64,000 nt of DNA from Rhizobium leguminosarum (GCF_017876795.1 NZ_JAGIOR010000005.1:62001-126000), one strand, 5' to 3'. Positions 25,796-34,168 are shown, counted from the first letter of the stretch. Made by a program: numbers and translations. The notes: a model not told the origin generated them from the letters alone.

Positions 25796-26112
25796 AATGG
25801 GCGGTCGAGCTCCGCCATCGCGAAATACGCGGACGCTTTGCGCAGTATCTCGTTGGCCTGCCGAAGCTCCCGGTTCTCCCGCTCCAGCGCCTTCATCTTC
25901 TCGGCGACTTCGCTGGGAAGTCCGGGCCGGAAACCATCGTCCACTTCCGCCTTCTTCACCCATTCATTGAGCGTCTGCGCCGTGCAGCCGATCTTGGCGG
26001 CGATCGAGGAAACCGCTGCCCATCGCGAGGAATATTCGACTTGGTGATCCAAAACCATCCGCACTGCTCGGGCGCGGACTTCCGGTGAAAACTTGTTTGT
26101 TGTCTTGCTCAT
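25786..26112 (-). CDS. IS3-family OrfA
   Basis: 108 residues. A helix-turn-helix region opens the protein ([20 protein letters not shown] and [20 protein letters not shown]). It is followed by a leucine-zipper-like coiled coil ([20 protein letters not shown]) and [11 protein letters not shown], the region where IS3 elements use programmed -1 frameshifting to make OrfAB. It would bind the element's ends and regulate transposition. It is intact, but its orfB partner is interrupted by the intron fragment, so the element is dead unless complemented. Confidence 0.85.
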   Translation of the reverse strand: MSKTTNKFSPEVRARAVRMVLDHQVEYSSRWAAVSSIAAKIGCTAQTLNEWVKKAEVDDGFRPGLPSEVAEKMKALERENRELRQANEILRKASAYFAMAELDRPLKR

Positions 26113-26165
26113 ATCGGCTCCACTTTCTCAGAAGTTGGAGCCTCCGGCAAACCCGGCGCGGTTCA

Positions 26166-26430
26166 GTCGGCTGAAATGGCAGGCTGTTACCGGCTATGGT
26201 AAACGGGCTCTGATCGAAACCGCCATCGGGCGGTACAAGGCACCGATCGGACGACGCTTGCGGGCTCGCTCTTTCGCCGCTCAGCAGACCGAAGCGGCCA
26301 TCGGTTGCATCGCTCTCAACCGCATGCTGGCGGGTGGACGCCCGGAGTCTCTCCGGCATCAAGTCAGGCAGGCATAACCGACAACATCAAAGAGCAAAAT
26401 GCGTTCGATTTCATATCCGCGCACCAACGC
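26166..26430 (+). mobile_element. IS5-family 3' fragment (copy 4)
   Basis: Corresponds to positions 8346-8610 of copy 1 with a C-to-A type difference (PIG instead of QIG in the transposase). It begins exactly at the IS3 terminus and ends with the IS5 right inverted repeat, which cuts the CitE-like gene. Confidence 0.88.
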
Positions 26431-26522
26431 GCCGGCGATGTATTCGAGCGCATCCAGCTTGAGGATCGGCATATAGAGAGTCGCACCCAATTCAAGGGCG
26501 ATGTATTTTTAAGAGCCATCAT
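26431..26522 (-). pseudogene. CitE-like (HpcH/HpaI aldolase/citrate lyase) N-terminal remnant
   Basis: Downstream of the StiP-like gene, an ATG at 26522 overlaps its stop. The reading MMALKNTSPL, continued in the next frame as LELGATLYMPILKLDALEYI, resembles the opening of CitE-like C-C lyases (xLGATLYMPxxxxD), which accompany StiP/PRTase genes in Ter-linked operons. A one-base loss separates the two frames, and the gene is then cut by IS5 copy 4. Only some 30 codons survive. Confidence 0.5.
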
Positions 26523-27619
26523 GAGACCTGCTGAATCAGCGTCACTGCGCGGTAAGGATAAATCGCCTTGGGGGCAACAGTATAGGGAATATTCGTTTCA
26601 CGGATGAGATGCATCAACGGCGAGAGGTCCTTGTCGTCCTCCGAAGTCACAAACACCATTTCTGGAACCCGGCGCAAAACCGCCCGTGTCGCCTCGGCGA
26701 TGCCCGGCTTGATGCGGTTCACGTTTGTGACGTTATTTCGGGCACGGACAAATTCCACGGCCTGTTTCGCGTTCGTGCTGTGTAAGCTTCTGTCACCGTC
26801 CGTCCACACAGATGCGGCCGGATAAACTGCTGCGGCTTCTAGAGCGGCTTCGCAGTATCGCCAAACGGTGTCTACGAACCTCCTCGAGATATCGTGCGGC
26901 TCCAAGTGAGCCCACTGCACGCAGGCGTGGAAATCTTCCGGCCCAACGACATCGGCGTTGAGGATCGAACGGCTAATAAGTCCGGAAACTGTGCTTCCAA
27001 GTATTCCTGAGGGAATGAGCCAGTCCTCTCCCGAAGCTGCGAGCCAAGACCGGCCGGCTGGATCAGCAAGCACTACAAGCCGCACCTTCTCATCGGAATA
27101 CGCCTTAAAGCTTTGCTCGAGTTCTGTGGATATTGCGCCCTTACCTGTCCATCCGTCAACGAAAACCAAGCCTTCGATAGGGCGGCGTTCGAGGATGTAG
27201 CGCATAGCATTTCCGTCGATGCCCTTGTCTCGGATGATCGATACGCCGAAGTGGGCGACATCGTGACCAAGTGCCTTGAGTGCCCTATTGAGAAGTACGC
27301 CAAGGGGAACCCCGGCACGCACAAGACTAGCAAGCGTGATAGGACCTTCCACCCCAGCACTTATCGCGCGCGCCAAGGATACAACCTCAATCCCCATCCT
27401 CCGCGCTCCGGCAGCCATCGCCTCGCTAAAGAGACGCATGTAACCCTCATCGGGGAAGCGTTCGACTGAAATCATCTCTGAATAATGGCGGCGGCCCGAC
27501 TGTATGTACACCTCCTTCACGGAGACATCGGTGGTGTCCATTACCACCTTCTTGAGGAGGAACAGAACATCAGTGGCGGCATAACTACCTGGGAACGGCT
27601 TGTTGTAAGCGGGTATCAT
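26519..27619 (-). CDS. StiP/PELOTA-PRTase_1-type protein (Ter-associated)
   Basis: 366 residues. The opening PFPGSYAATDVLFLLKKVVM followed by IQSGRRHYSEMISVERFPDE is the hallmark of the StiP/PRTase_1 family (PF11202 type) found in tellurium-resistance-linked clusters. A phosphoribosyltransferase-like core follows, with LARAISAGVEGPITLASLVR, a helix-rich part and the putative PRPP region EGLVFVDGWTGKGAI. The C-terminal third includes DGDRSLHSTNAKQAVEFVRA and is Pelota-like. These proteins are proposed to help build a nucleoside-like metabolite; alternatively the family is annotated as cysteine protease StiP. Neighbours are a ComF-like PRTase upstream (27707) and a CitE-like remnant downstream. 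Intact. Confidence 0.75.
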   Translation of the reverse strand: MIPAYNKPFPGSYAATDVLFLLKKVVMDTTDVSVKEVYIQSGRRHYSEMISVERFPDEGYMRLFSEAMAAGARRMGIEVVSLARAISAGVEGPITLASLVRAGVPLGVLLNRALKALGHDVAHFGVSIIRDKGIDGNAMRYILERRPIEGLVFVDGWTGKGAISTELEQSFKAYSDEKVRLVVLADPAGRSWLAASGEDWLIPSGILGSTVSGLISRSILNADVVGPEDFHACVQWAHLEPHDISRRFVDTVWRYCEAALEAAAVYPAASVWTDGDRSLHSTNAKQAVEFVRARNNVTNVNRIKPGIAEATRAVLRRVPEMVFVTSEDDKDLSPLMHLIRETNIPYTVAPKAIYPYRAVTLIQQVS

Positions 27620-27706
27620 GGCAGGGAAAGTGTCCTTGGTGCGGTTCTGATCGACGTCTACTGCTTATCCAACATGCGGCTTTGAAAGCATGGAGGAGAA
27701 TTGGAC

Positions 27707-28681
27707 TTATGTGCTGTTGTTTCGTCCTCGGGCGGAGCGAAAGGTCGATGCCCGATCGGATGTCGTCGGTACATTGATCCCCCGATTCACATCGGAGGAA
27801 TCGGGCTGCTGGTTTGACCCGGATTGAACAGGATCTGCTCTAGGCGAAGCATGTATTTGCTCTTTCATCAGATTAACAACATTGCGAATAACATCTATGT
27901 TTTCCTGATATTTTTGTACGTTGTAGTATCCTTCATTTAGGCAATTGAAATAAAGAGTCTCAAGGTATCTAAAGCTTCTGAACCTTAGAAAGTCGTTATA
28001 TAATTCATTTTGATCTGCCGAGAGAATATATTTTATTTGCCGAGCAGTCATGTGATGATTAGTCTCCGCCACTATCCGATTTAGATCCTTGATTGACTTA
28101 ACAGCGGCAAAATTTATCTCGAACTCTATGTTAGGGCGATCGCCCGTGTATCGAGCAAAATACAGGAAGAATGTTTTGTTCTCTAACTTCTGCTCGTGCA
28201 TAAGATCGACCAACTTGTTTTGGTGAGCGCCAGTGATCTTCACGTCGTCGATAAACAGAAGACAACGATCTTCGAAATGTCGCGAGTTGAAGTAGAACCT
28301 ATCACCAGCGAGCAATAATTTGCGATCTTTTCCTGAAAGAAGTCCGTAATCGTCCATGTAACTGATTTTTCGCGGGACAGTCGCATATTCCACATGGTTG
28401 CCTTTCGCATCAACGATGTGGCTGTTGAGGCGATTTAGCAAATGCATCGTCATTACATTTGCCGCACTCGGAACGAAATTAAATGGCGACGGAATCATCA
28501 GGCAGCGACTGTTCAGTATTGTGGATGCGTGTCTTTCGAAGAACGCGTCTGCAATCTGGTGGCCCATCTCGCGACCGGCCTCGTCGCAGCCGAACTTCAG
28601 ACGCGAATATTGTTCCGGTCGAAAGGGTGCATCTTCGATTGACTGAAATTCATAAAGCGCAAACTCCTCAAACTGCGTCAT
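27707..28681 (-). CDS. ComF-like phosphoribosyltransferase (Ter-associated PRTase)
   Basis: 324 residues from ATG 28681 (MTQFEEFALYEFQSIEDAPF); a longer frame to 28873 reads across the preceding gene and is rejected. The central PRTase motif is LLFIDDVKITGAHQNKL (two acidic residues, Thr, Gly), the PRPP-binding signature. A further family-typical region is RCLMIPSPFNFVPSAANVMT. The C-terminal part is helical and charged, ending in a disordered Ser/Asn-rich tail. Base composition is lower in GC than its neighbours. It follows a HAD fragment by a 14-bp overlap and precedes the StiP-like gene by 88 bp, as in operons proposed to make a nucleoside-type metabolite. The substrate is unknown. Confidence 0.72.
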   Translation of the reverse strand: MTQFEEFALYEFQSIEDAPFRPEQYSRLKFGCDEAGREMGHQIADAFFERHASTILNSRCLMIPSPFNFVPSAANVMTMHLLNRLNSHIVDAKGNHVEYATVPRKISYMDDYGLLSGKDRKLLLAGDRFYFNSRHFEDRCLLFIDDVKITGAHQNKLVDLMHEQKLENKTFFLYFARYTGDRPNIEFEINFAAVKSIKDLNRIVAETNHHMTARQIKYILSADQNELYNDFLRFRSFRYLETLYFNCLNEGYYNVQKYQENIDVIRNVVNLMKEQIHASPRADPVQSGSNQQPDSSDVNRGINVPTTSDRASTFRSARGRNNST

Positions 28682-28845
28682 AATTAGCCTCTTGAATGTC
28701 TTTAGATCTTCCCACCAGGGTGCCGCGCATTCCAGGGCTGCGCGCACCCTGCAGATCGCAGATGGCATCATCACCCACATGCAGGATGTTGTCGGCCGCA
28801 ACGCCGCACGACTTAATGATTCCACCGCCCCGCTGGAAGCCGCTG
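28668..28845 (-). pseudogene. HAD-superfamily hydrolase, C-terminal fragment
   Basis: Reads IIKSCGVAADNILHVGDDAI followed by CDLQGARSPGMRGTLVGRSK, the motif III/IV region of a HAD hydrolase (HVGDDxxxDxxGAxxxGM). It overlaps the start of the PRTase gene, showing it was the gene before it in the operon. The N-terminal part is lost where the 28832-29060 repeat begins. Confidence 0.7.
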
Positions 28846-29060
28846 CCGTTTTCGATCGAGCTTGGATGCTCACTTCGCCTAATGCTCATAGGTCAGCGGA
28901 ACCTTCAGTCGTTGCGATCGTGCGGTGCCTCACCATCTAGTTCCTTTGGCTAAGCGGACGGACCGCGGACAACATTGTTGTAATCGTCTATCTCAACCAC
29001 TTATGTTGAATTTCCGTGGAGGTCGCATGGAGTGTCTGTGGAGAGAGCTGACCAGCGAAA
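28832..29060. repeat. ~230-bp repeat, copy A (copy B at 51057-51262)
   Basis: The stretch from CGCTGGAAGCCGCTGCCGTT through TTGTTGTAATCGTCTATCTC to TCGCATGGAGTGTCTGTGGA recurs in direct orientation at 51057-51262 with a ~14-bp indel and a few mismatches. A shorter version of its end occurs at 36765-36800. Each copy leads into remnants of IS3-family ends. It probably marks one old element that also carried flanking DNA. Confidence 0.7.
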
Positions 29061-29215
29061 TCTGAACAACTGGGATAAGTGGAATTGCTGCCTGACTTCG
29101 GCGTGGCCCGGATGCCATGCCAAAGACGACTGCGCAGGAACCATACCGGCTTTCAATGCGAAAGTAGCACTTGCCGCATCAGGGGCGAACAGACGCTGGT
29201 GGGGCGATGTCACGT
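29061..29215 (+). pseudogene. IS3-family left-end remnant with orfA debris
   Basis: GGGATAAGTGGAATTGCTGC matches the left end of the IS3 at 55664, and the following codons read AFNAKVALAASGANRRWWGD, a damaged version of that element's OrfA start (PAFKAKVALAAIRGEQTLVE). Indels disrupt it. Confidence 0.65.
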
Positions 29216-29385
29216 TGTCGGCAACTTAACGGGCGGCGGATAATTCGGTTGAGATAGTGATAGACCGTGCTCTTTCGGCGGAAAATCATGCGGCAGCAAT
29301 GCCCATGGCAGCCCGACTGCAGCAGATAGAAAATCGCGTCCATCACCGCCCGAAGCGACGTCTTGCGTCTGCGGCCTGGCAAAAG
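29216..29385 (-). pseudogene. IS5 (IS427-group) transposase N-terminal fragment
   Basis: The minus strand reads RRRKTSLRAVMDAIFYLLQS, then MIFRRKSTVYHYLNRI, the DUF4096-like N-terminal region of IS427-type transposases (RKTDLRxVxDAIFYLLRTG). It is degenerate and has no downstream catalytic part. Confidence 0.65.
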
Positions 29386-29410
29386 CTCTTGATGATTACA
29401 TGCCCCGGTT

Positions 29411-30187
29411 TCATTCGAACTGTGGTGTTCTTGTTTGTGCCAAAGCGTTCGCTACGAGATCAGTCAACTGCGACACGCGCGGTGCTCCCCACCAGTCACA
29501 AAGGCTAAGATAGGAGACGTCGCTGATACTGTCGCCGTATCCCACAATGGGGCGGTACGGTTCATCCGCGCGTAGGCGGGGCAGCAAGAACTCCGCGGCA
29601 AGGCGTTTGGAGATCATAGGAGGAATAAGGGAGAGGTTATTTCCGTTGTGATGACGAACCCAGCCTGTTTGCCTAACAACCGGCACTATTTCGGCCAAGC
29701 GCGCGCCGTCACCTTCGTTTTCCTTAAAGACCGCATAGGTAGCCACACCCTCTTCCATGACAAGCCAGCAACGGATCGATACTCCGGCCGCTGCGGCGCG
29801 CGTCCTACCGCCTTCCAGCAGCTCCTCGAAAAAGCCTGCCAGTGGCAGGAGATCTTTTGTGACCCTTTCCGACCATTCGGCGTCCGGCTTTCCATCCGGC
29901 CCCAGGATTACGGCTCCGTTCGCTACGATAGCATAGCTGGTGAATGGAATCTGTACCCTCGCGTAAGACTCCGTACCACGAGCCGTCACTGGTATGACTT
30001 CTGAAGCCTCCAAAAGCCAGTTTACCATGTTCTTCTGGATGGGGTCCATGTAGGAGTACTTTGCTGCAGCGGCATCTGGATCGCTGACGCGAGCGCCCAG
30101 CGTTAGTTGCGAATCGTTATAGCCGACGATCTTTCTTCGAGAGCGAAAAAGAGTGTCATCGAGGTCAACCAAAGTGACTGGTTTCAT
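29411..30187 (-). CDS. HAD-superfamily phosphatase (Cof/SPP-like)
   Basis: 258 residues. HAD motif I is VDLDDTLFRSRR (residues about 7-16, nucleophile and acid/base Asp). Motif II is VIPVTARG, the lysine of motif III lies in the ISKRLAAEFLL stretch, and motif IV is VGYGDSISDVSYL. The intermediate region (about 85-190) forms a type C2-like cap, as in Cof and sucrose-phosphate phosphatases. It is predicted to remove phosphate from a small molecule. HAD enzymes accompany the StiP and PRTase genes in Ter-associated biosynthetic operons, and this gene lies in the same direction, separated from them only by IS debris (28890-29400). It is therefore probably part of the same ancient operon. Intact. 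Confidence 0.78.
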   Translation of the reverse strand: MKPVTLVDLDDTLFRSRRKIVGYNDSQLTLGARVSDPDAAAAKYSYMDPIQKNMVNWLLEASEVIPVTARGTESYARVQIPFTSYAIVANGAVILGPDGKPDAEWSERVTKDLLPLAGFFEELLEGGRTRAAAAGVSIRCWLVMEEGVATYAVFKENEGDGARLAEIVPVVRQTGWVRHHNGNNLSLIPPMISKRLAAEFLLPRLRADEPYRPIVGYGDSISDVSYLSLCDWWGAPRVSQLTDLVANALAQTRTPQFE

Positions 30188-30189
30188 GC

Positions 30190-30316
30190 AAACTCCTACC
30201 GATCAGGTTAGAATAATCTAGTTAAGTGTCTGTTCAAGAATTGCCGGCGGGGCGCGGGTTGAGTGAAGGGCGGCAATTAGATTCTTTGTATTTTGCGACA
30301 AATACGGAGAGATCGA
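30190..30316. other. Possible promoter region upstream of the HAD gene
   Basis: About 125 bases between the HAD start and an IS5 fragment. An AGTGTCTG...AACCTGATCGG stretch precedes the gene, but no clear promoter was recognised. Confidence 0.3.
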
Positions 30317-30430
30317 ATGGTCTGGACACCCTTCACCCGGCATCACCATGACAGAAGCTGCATGCGCTACGCAAGCGATCTGACTGATCATGAATGCATC
30401 GCCGAAATCTACGCCCAACCCGTCAGGCAG
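30317..30430 (+). pseudogene. IS5 (IS427-group) orfA N-terminal fragment
   Basis: Reads MVWTPFTRHHHDRSCMRYAS followed by DLTDHECIAEI, the opening of IS427-type transposases (MRYASDLTDAEWxxIEPLLP). It ends where a recombinase fragment begins. Confidence 0.65.
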
Positions 30431-30449
30431 GCAACCGCAGGCCAGTTAA

Positions 30450-30640
30450 CGTACCGAGCTACGCTTGCCAAAACGGCGCCGAGGGCAACACAACGCGACA
30501 CCTGACGACATCGTCGAAGCTGTGCGGCAACTCGTTCTGATTGCCAATGACGACGTGATTGCCGGCGTTCCCAATCGCAATGGACTGACGACCGGCAATG
30601 GCAATCGCTGGATACCGGTCTTCCCTCTGCGACCAGCCAA
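30450..30640 (+). pseudogene. Serine-recombinase C-terminal fragment
   Basis: Reads PKRRRGQHNATPDDIVEAVR, then QLVLIANDDVIAGVPNRNGL and TTGNGNRW, the C-terminal DNA-binding portion of large rhizobial serine recombinases. This is the very part lost from the recombinase at 12473-14047. It is cut by an IS256 5' fragment near 30640. Confidence 0.55.
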
Positions 30641-30695
30641 AAGCTGGTCCAGAAGTTCCTTGTCGATAGCCATGTGATGATTCTCTCCTTTCTAT
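30628..30695 (-). pseudogene. IS256-family 5' fragment
   Basis: ATG 30673 encodes MAIDKELLDQLLAG, with the same upstream bases (AGGAGAGAATCATCACATGG) as the complete IS256 at 52084-53380. After 14 codons the sequence leaves the family. Confidence 0.8.
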
Positions 30696-30714
30696 CATCA
30701 TGACCTCAACCCCC

Positions 30715-30820
30715 TTGGCCGTGCGCCCACTCGATATCTTTAGCGCTGCAAAAGCCGCCATCGGCGAGATAGCGTCGCGGCAGATGGCCGCTCAGCGCGC
30801 GCAACCGCTCCAACAACTTC
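30715..30820 (-). pseudogene. Unclassified transposase fragment
   Basis: The minus strand reads LLERLRALSGHLPRRYLADG, then, after a small indel, KDIEWAHGQGG. This is the second-Asp region of a DDE transposase (the YLADGGF pattern). Family not assigned. Confidence 0.4.
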
Positions 30821-30915
30821 GCGCGGAAAACGAAACCCCTTCAGACGGGGGAAAGTGCTCAGGAAGCTCATGTCGTCTCGATAATCGAAACGCCGGGGTC
30901 AAACAACTTGGCAAT
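30821..30915 (-). pseudogene. IS6-family 5' fragment, copy 3
   Basis: The complement carries GGTATTGCCAAGTTGTTTGA, CCCCGGCGTTTCGATTATCG and the codons for MSFLSTFPRLKGFRFPR-type sequence, matching the fragments at 20924 and 22242. Confidence 0.75.
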
Positions 30916-31071
30916 ACCCCACAAAGGGTTGAATAATCGGGCAGAGAATTCTCACCAACCAGCCCGGCGGCGAGAGCGGATCATGAAGCGTGAGTGCACG
31001 GCCTGCCTGAAAAGCGCAGGCTCGGCCTCACCTAGTCACATTCAACCAACGTGACAACGCCGCATGGTGCG

Positions 31072-31995
31072 TTACTCCCTTTCGCCGATTGGGCGCACCT
31101 GTATGGGGACGCCGCGACGATCAGGCATTGACGTGATTAACGCACCAAGAATGATAGCTGGGGACGCACACATTTCTGAACCTGTCAGCCATTCGCCGGA
31201 GAACACGGCGGCAAAGAGCGCGGAAAAGAACGGTTCGCTCGATTCGATGACCTGTGTTTTGTACGCATCGATATGCTGCAGGGCGAGGATCGTGCAGTAA
31301 AAGCCGCAAAATGACGGAATAACGCCCAGCGACAACAGGCTCGGCAATGCGTTTGGTGATGGGATTTGTGCACCGCTCCAGAAATAGGGCACGGCGAGCA
31401 TGACCAGTCCATACGCCAGGAACAACCAGAAATTTTCCAAGGAAGAGCGGAGTTTGAAGAATTTCCATGCGAAGATGAAGCTGGCATAACCCACGCCAGC
31501 AATGAGGGCGAGAGTGACGCCCATCATGCTTCCCGTTACAAGTCCCTCGCCTGCGATCAGGAAGAAACCGCCGAGAAAGACCATAACCATGGCAAACGCC
31601 TTCCGCTTCGCTACTCTTTCCTTCAAGATGATGATATCGAGCGCGATTGCGCCAAGCCCCCCGGCAAAAACGAGGATGGCGACAAGGGGGATCGGCGCAC
31701 AAGCGAAGGCGCGGGTTTCAAAATGATAAAGCGTAAAGATGCCAAGTGCGGAGCACACCGCAATTTTCCACGACCCCGCGAAACCGGCAGTTAATCGGGC
31801 CAGCCCCCCAGCTTTCCTGAGAACGACGATCGAAATCAGCGAAAGCGCGATACCGCAACGCCAGAACGCGACAGCCGTGGGATCGAGACCTTCATTGAAG
31901 GCGGAGCGGGACAGTACACCGACGGTTCCATTTGAAAGGGCCGCCAAAAGGGCGAAAGCAGCGCCGAGAACTGGCGAAGGATAAGGACTTTTCAT
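31072..31995 (-). CDS. EamA/DMT-family transporter, probable product exporter
   Basis: 307 residues from ATG 31995 (MKSPYPSPVLGAAFALLAAL), overlapping the stop of the amidotransferase gene. About ten transmembrane helices in two EamA halves (AFALLAALSNGTVGVLSRSA; VAILVFAGGLGAIALDIIIL; FAMVMVFLGGFFLIAGEGLV; MMGVTLALIAGVGYASFIFA; IPSFCGFYCTILALQHIDAY). The second half ends with the typical SSEPFFSALFAAVFSGEWLT. DMT exporters release amino acids and small metabolites. As the last gene of a desaturase-PLP-amidotransferase operon, it likely exports the product made by those enzymes. Confidence 0.85.
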   Translation of the reverse strand: MKSPYPSPVLGAAFALLAALSNGTVGVLSRSAFNEGLDPTAVAFWRCGIALSLISIVVLRKAGGLARLTAGFAGSWKIAVCSALGIFTLYHFETRAFACAPIPLVAILVFAGGLGAIALDIIILKERVAKRKAFAMVMVFLGGFFLIAGEGLVTGSMMGVTLALIAGVGYASFIFAWKFFKLRSSLENFWLFLAYGLVMLAVPYFWSGAQIPSPNALPSLLSLGVIPSFCGFYCTILALQHIDAYKTQVIESSEPFFSALFAAVFSGEWLTGSEMCASPAIILGALITSMPDRRGVPIQVRPIGERE

Positions 31996-32768
31996 GGCTG
32001 TAACGTTTTTCCTTTCACATCCAAATGGCACGCCTCACCGAAGGCGCGGAAGATCTCACCGCTGAGCGGATCCTCGACGTGAAACCATTCAGGATGCCAT
32101 TGCACAGCTGCGGCAAATGTCGTTGCCTCCTTTACCGATACGGCTTCGATGACGCCGTCCACGCACCGCGCATCGACAGCAAGACCATCCGCCAATCGCG
32201 CAATGCCCTGCTGGTGCAGTGTGTTAACCGAAACAGAATTTGTCTTCAGGCGGCGAATGCACTCCGCGATATGGCCGTTACCTTCAGCGACAATTGCATG
32301 TGAGGGAGCGTATTGAAGATCACGCGGGAGAGACAGATCTTCGACATGCACACCTCGGCCTTCACCTTCCGAAATATCGCTTGAAAGGGTGCCTCCAAGT
32401 GCAACATTGAGTTCCTGCAATCCACGGCATATTCCGAACAAGGGGACGCCCAGCGACAAAGCGATCTCGATCGCAGCGATGCTCGTCCTGTCGCGATCAA
32501 GATCAAGCGTGCTGGCGCAAGCCTTCGGACCCCCATACCGTGACGGTGATACATTTGACGCCGCGCCGGTCAGGAGCAATCCATTGAAGGCCAACAGGCA
32601 GGTCCGCAACTCTTTGTCGGTAAGTCCCCCGGGGATTAGGACTGGCACGACGCCAGCGGTGAGGTGCAACGCTTCGAGATAACGGGCGCGGACCACATCA
32701 TAATCAACGCCGTCGACCGTCTGGCGATCGCAAACGACACCAACGATCGCCCGACTGTCGTCTGCCAT
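31992..32768 (-). CDS. Class-I glutamine amidotransferase-like hydrolase (peptidase C26)
   Basis: 258 residues from ATG 32768 (MADDSRAIVGVVCDRQTVDG); a longer frame into the upstream gene is rejected. GATase1 fold: nucleophile in LFGICRGLQELNVALGG (Cys in GICRG) and catalytic His-Glu in AVQWHPEWFHVEDP. The family includes gamma-glutamyl-GABA hydrolase (PuuD) and amidotransferase domains. The enzyme would release ammonia from glutamine or cleave a gamma-glutamyl group. It lies 13 bp after the PLP enzyme and overlaps the EamA exporter (ATGA), so coupled expression is expected. In rhizobitoxine clusters amidotransferase-like genes occur with a desaturase and a sulfhydrylase-like PLP enzyme. A gamma-glutamyl deprotection step is an alternative. 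Confidence 0.83.
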   Translation of the reverse strand: MADDSRAIVGVVCDRQTVDGVDYDVVRARYLEALHLTAGVVPVLIPGGLTDKELRTCLLAFNGLLLTGAASNVSPSRYGGPKACASTLDLDRDRTSIAAIEIALSLGVPLFGICRGLQELNVALGGTLSSDISEGEGRGVHVEDLSLPRDLQYAPSHAIVAEGNGHIAECIRRLKTNSVSVNTLHQQGIARLADGLAVDARCVDGVIEAVSVKEATTFAAAVQWHPEWFHVEDPLSGEIFRAFGEACHLDVKGKTLQP

Positions 32769-32781
32769 AGCGGCCACTATG

Positions 32782-34128
32782 TCAGGCCCCCTCAAGGGCT
32801 TGACCGATATCTGCAAGGATATCGTCGACATGTTCAAGCCCGACGGAAATCCGAATCGTTCCGTCGTGCACGCCGGAAGCCCGGCGCGCCGCTTGCGGCA
32901 CCGACGCATGCGTCGTGGAGGCCGGATGCGTGGCGAGTGTCCTCGCATCGCCGATGTTTGCAACATGGTAGACGAGTTGTAGGCGCTCGATAAACCGGCG
33001 GCCGGCATCGATACCGCCGGCGATCTCGAAAACGATCATCGGGCCGCCATGGTCGCCCATGTTTTGCTCGGCGCGACGCCGTTCCAGCGTTCCGCCAAAA
33101 CTCGGATAGGTCACTTCGAGGACGTTGCGATGCTCCTTGAGATATTCAGCGACGCGGCGGGCATTGGAGCAATGTCGCGGCATTCGCAATGGCAGCGTCT
33201 CCAGGCCCTGGATGCAGAGAAACGATGCGAATGGTGATGGACAGGGGCCGAAGTCACGCATGAGCGTATTGCGCATCTTGAGCAGGAACGGGCTGACGCC
33301 ATAGGGACCGGGCAGATCACGCGCAGCCTCGATCCAACGGATATTACCATGGGAGATATCAGGGCGCGTCATCAACGGAAATCGTTCGGAATAGGCGTCC
33401 CAATCAAAGCTGCCGCCATCCACGACAACGCCACCAATCGTGGTGCCGTGGCCGCAGATGTATTTTGACGTGGAGTGCAAAGTCACATGCGCGCCGAGCT
33501 CAAGCGGGCGTGTGATGAGAGGGGTCATTGTGTTGTCGACGATGAGCGGAATGCCTATTTCATCCGCAATCGCGCCGACCTCCGCGATCGGGAAAGGCGT
33601 GAGTTTCGGATTGGGCAATGCTTCGGCAAACCAACAACGCGTACGGTCGTCTGAGGCTTCGCGGAAACGTTCAGGATCGCTCGGATCGACGAAACGCGTT
33701 TCGATCCCGAGCCTTTGAAAGGTATTAGAAAGCAGATTGATTGTCCCGCCATATAATTGAGCGGAACTCACAATGTTGTCGCCCGCCACCGCAATATTCA
33801 AAATGGCGAGCATAATCGCAGCCTGGCCCGACGACGTCGCCAAAGCCGCGACGCCGCCCTCCAGAGAAGCAACGCGCTGCTCGAATATATCCGTCGTCGG
33901 GTTCATCAACCGCGAATAGGTGCGTCCGTCTCTGCGCAGATCAAACACGTCCGATGCGTGGTCAACAGATTCAAAAGCATAGGCGTTCGAGAGATAGATC
34001 GGCACAGTCGTCGCGAGAGTTGTCGGATCGTAACGATAGCTGCCGTGAAGCACCGCCGTCTCAACGTGCAGCGCCGGCATCGGAGCGGGTTGTGTTGTGG
34101 CCACATTTCTCTGGGTTTTGGTCGGCAT
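32782..34128 (-). CDS. Cys/Met-metabolism PLP enzyme, O-acetylhomoserine sulfhydrylase-like
   Basis: 448 residues. Fold-type I PLP enzyme of the MetC/MetY family: substrate loop RTYSRLMNPTTDIFEQRVAS, PLP stacking SSGQAAIMLAIL, PLP Asp in IPLIVDNTMTPL, Schiff-base Lys in TLHSTSKYICGHGTT, and the C-terminal RISVGLEHVDDILADIGQAL. Such enzymes replace the acetyl of O-acetylhomoserine by a nucleophile. In rhizobitoxine synthesis a sulfhydrylase-like domain (RtxA C-terminus and RtxB-type proteins) couples homoserine with serinol. Here it sits 40 bp behind a desaturase gene and before an amidotransferase. That favours a specialised amino-acid pathway over methionine synthesis. Intact; MetY itself remains possible. 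Confidence 0.85.
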   Translation of the reverse strand: MPTKTQRNVATTQPAPMPALHVETAVLHGSYRYDPTTLATTVPIYLSNAYAFESVDHASDVFDLRRDGRTYSRLMNPTTDIFEQRVASLEGGVAALATSSGQAAIMLAILNIAVAGDNIVSSAQLYGGTINLLSNTFQRLGIETRFVDPSDPERFREASDDRTRCWFAEALPNPKLTPFPIAEVGAIADEIGIPLIVDNTMTPLITRPLELGAHVTLHSTSKYICGHGTTIGGVVVDGGSFDWDAYSERFPLMTRPDISHGNIRWIEAARDLPGPYGVSPFLLKMRNTLMRDFGPCPSPFASFLCIQGLETLPLRMPRHCSNARRVAEYLKEHRNVLEVTYPSFGGTLERRRAEQNMGDHGGPMIVFEIAGGIDAGRRFIERLQLVYHVANIGDARTLATHPASTTHASVPQAARRASGVHDGTIRISVGLEHVDDILADIGQALEGA

Positions 34129-34168
34129 TGATTGTCTCCGGAAATCTGTTCTTCTCGAGAATTAGCGT

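Larger units (their letters stand above)
25369..26165 (-). mobile_element. IS3-family element, 5' part
   Basis: The terminus in complement TGAACCGCGCCGGGTTTGCC at 26165 is the typical IS3-group end. orfA and the first part of orfB follow on the minus strand, and the element stops at the group II intron at 25368. It abuts the cut IS5 copy 4 at 26166, so it probably inserted into that IS5. Confidence 0.85.
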
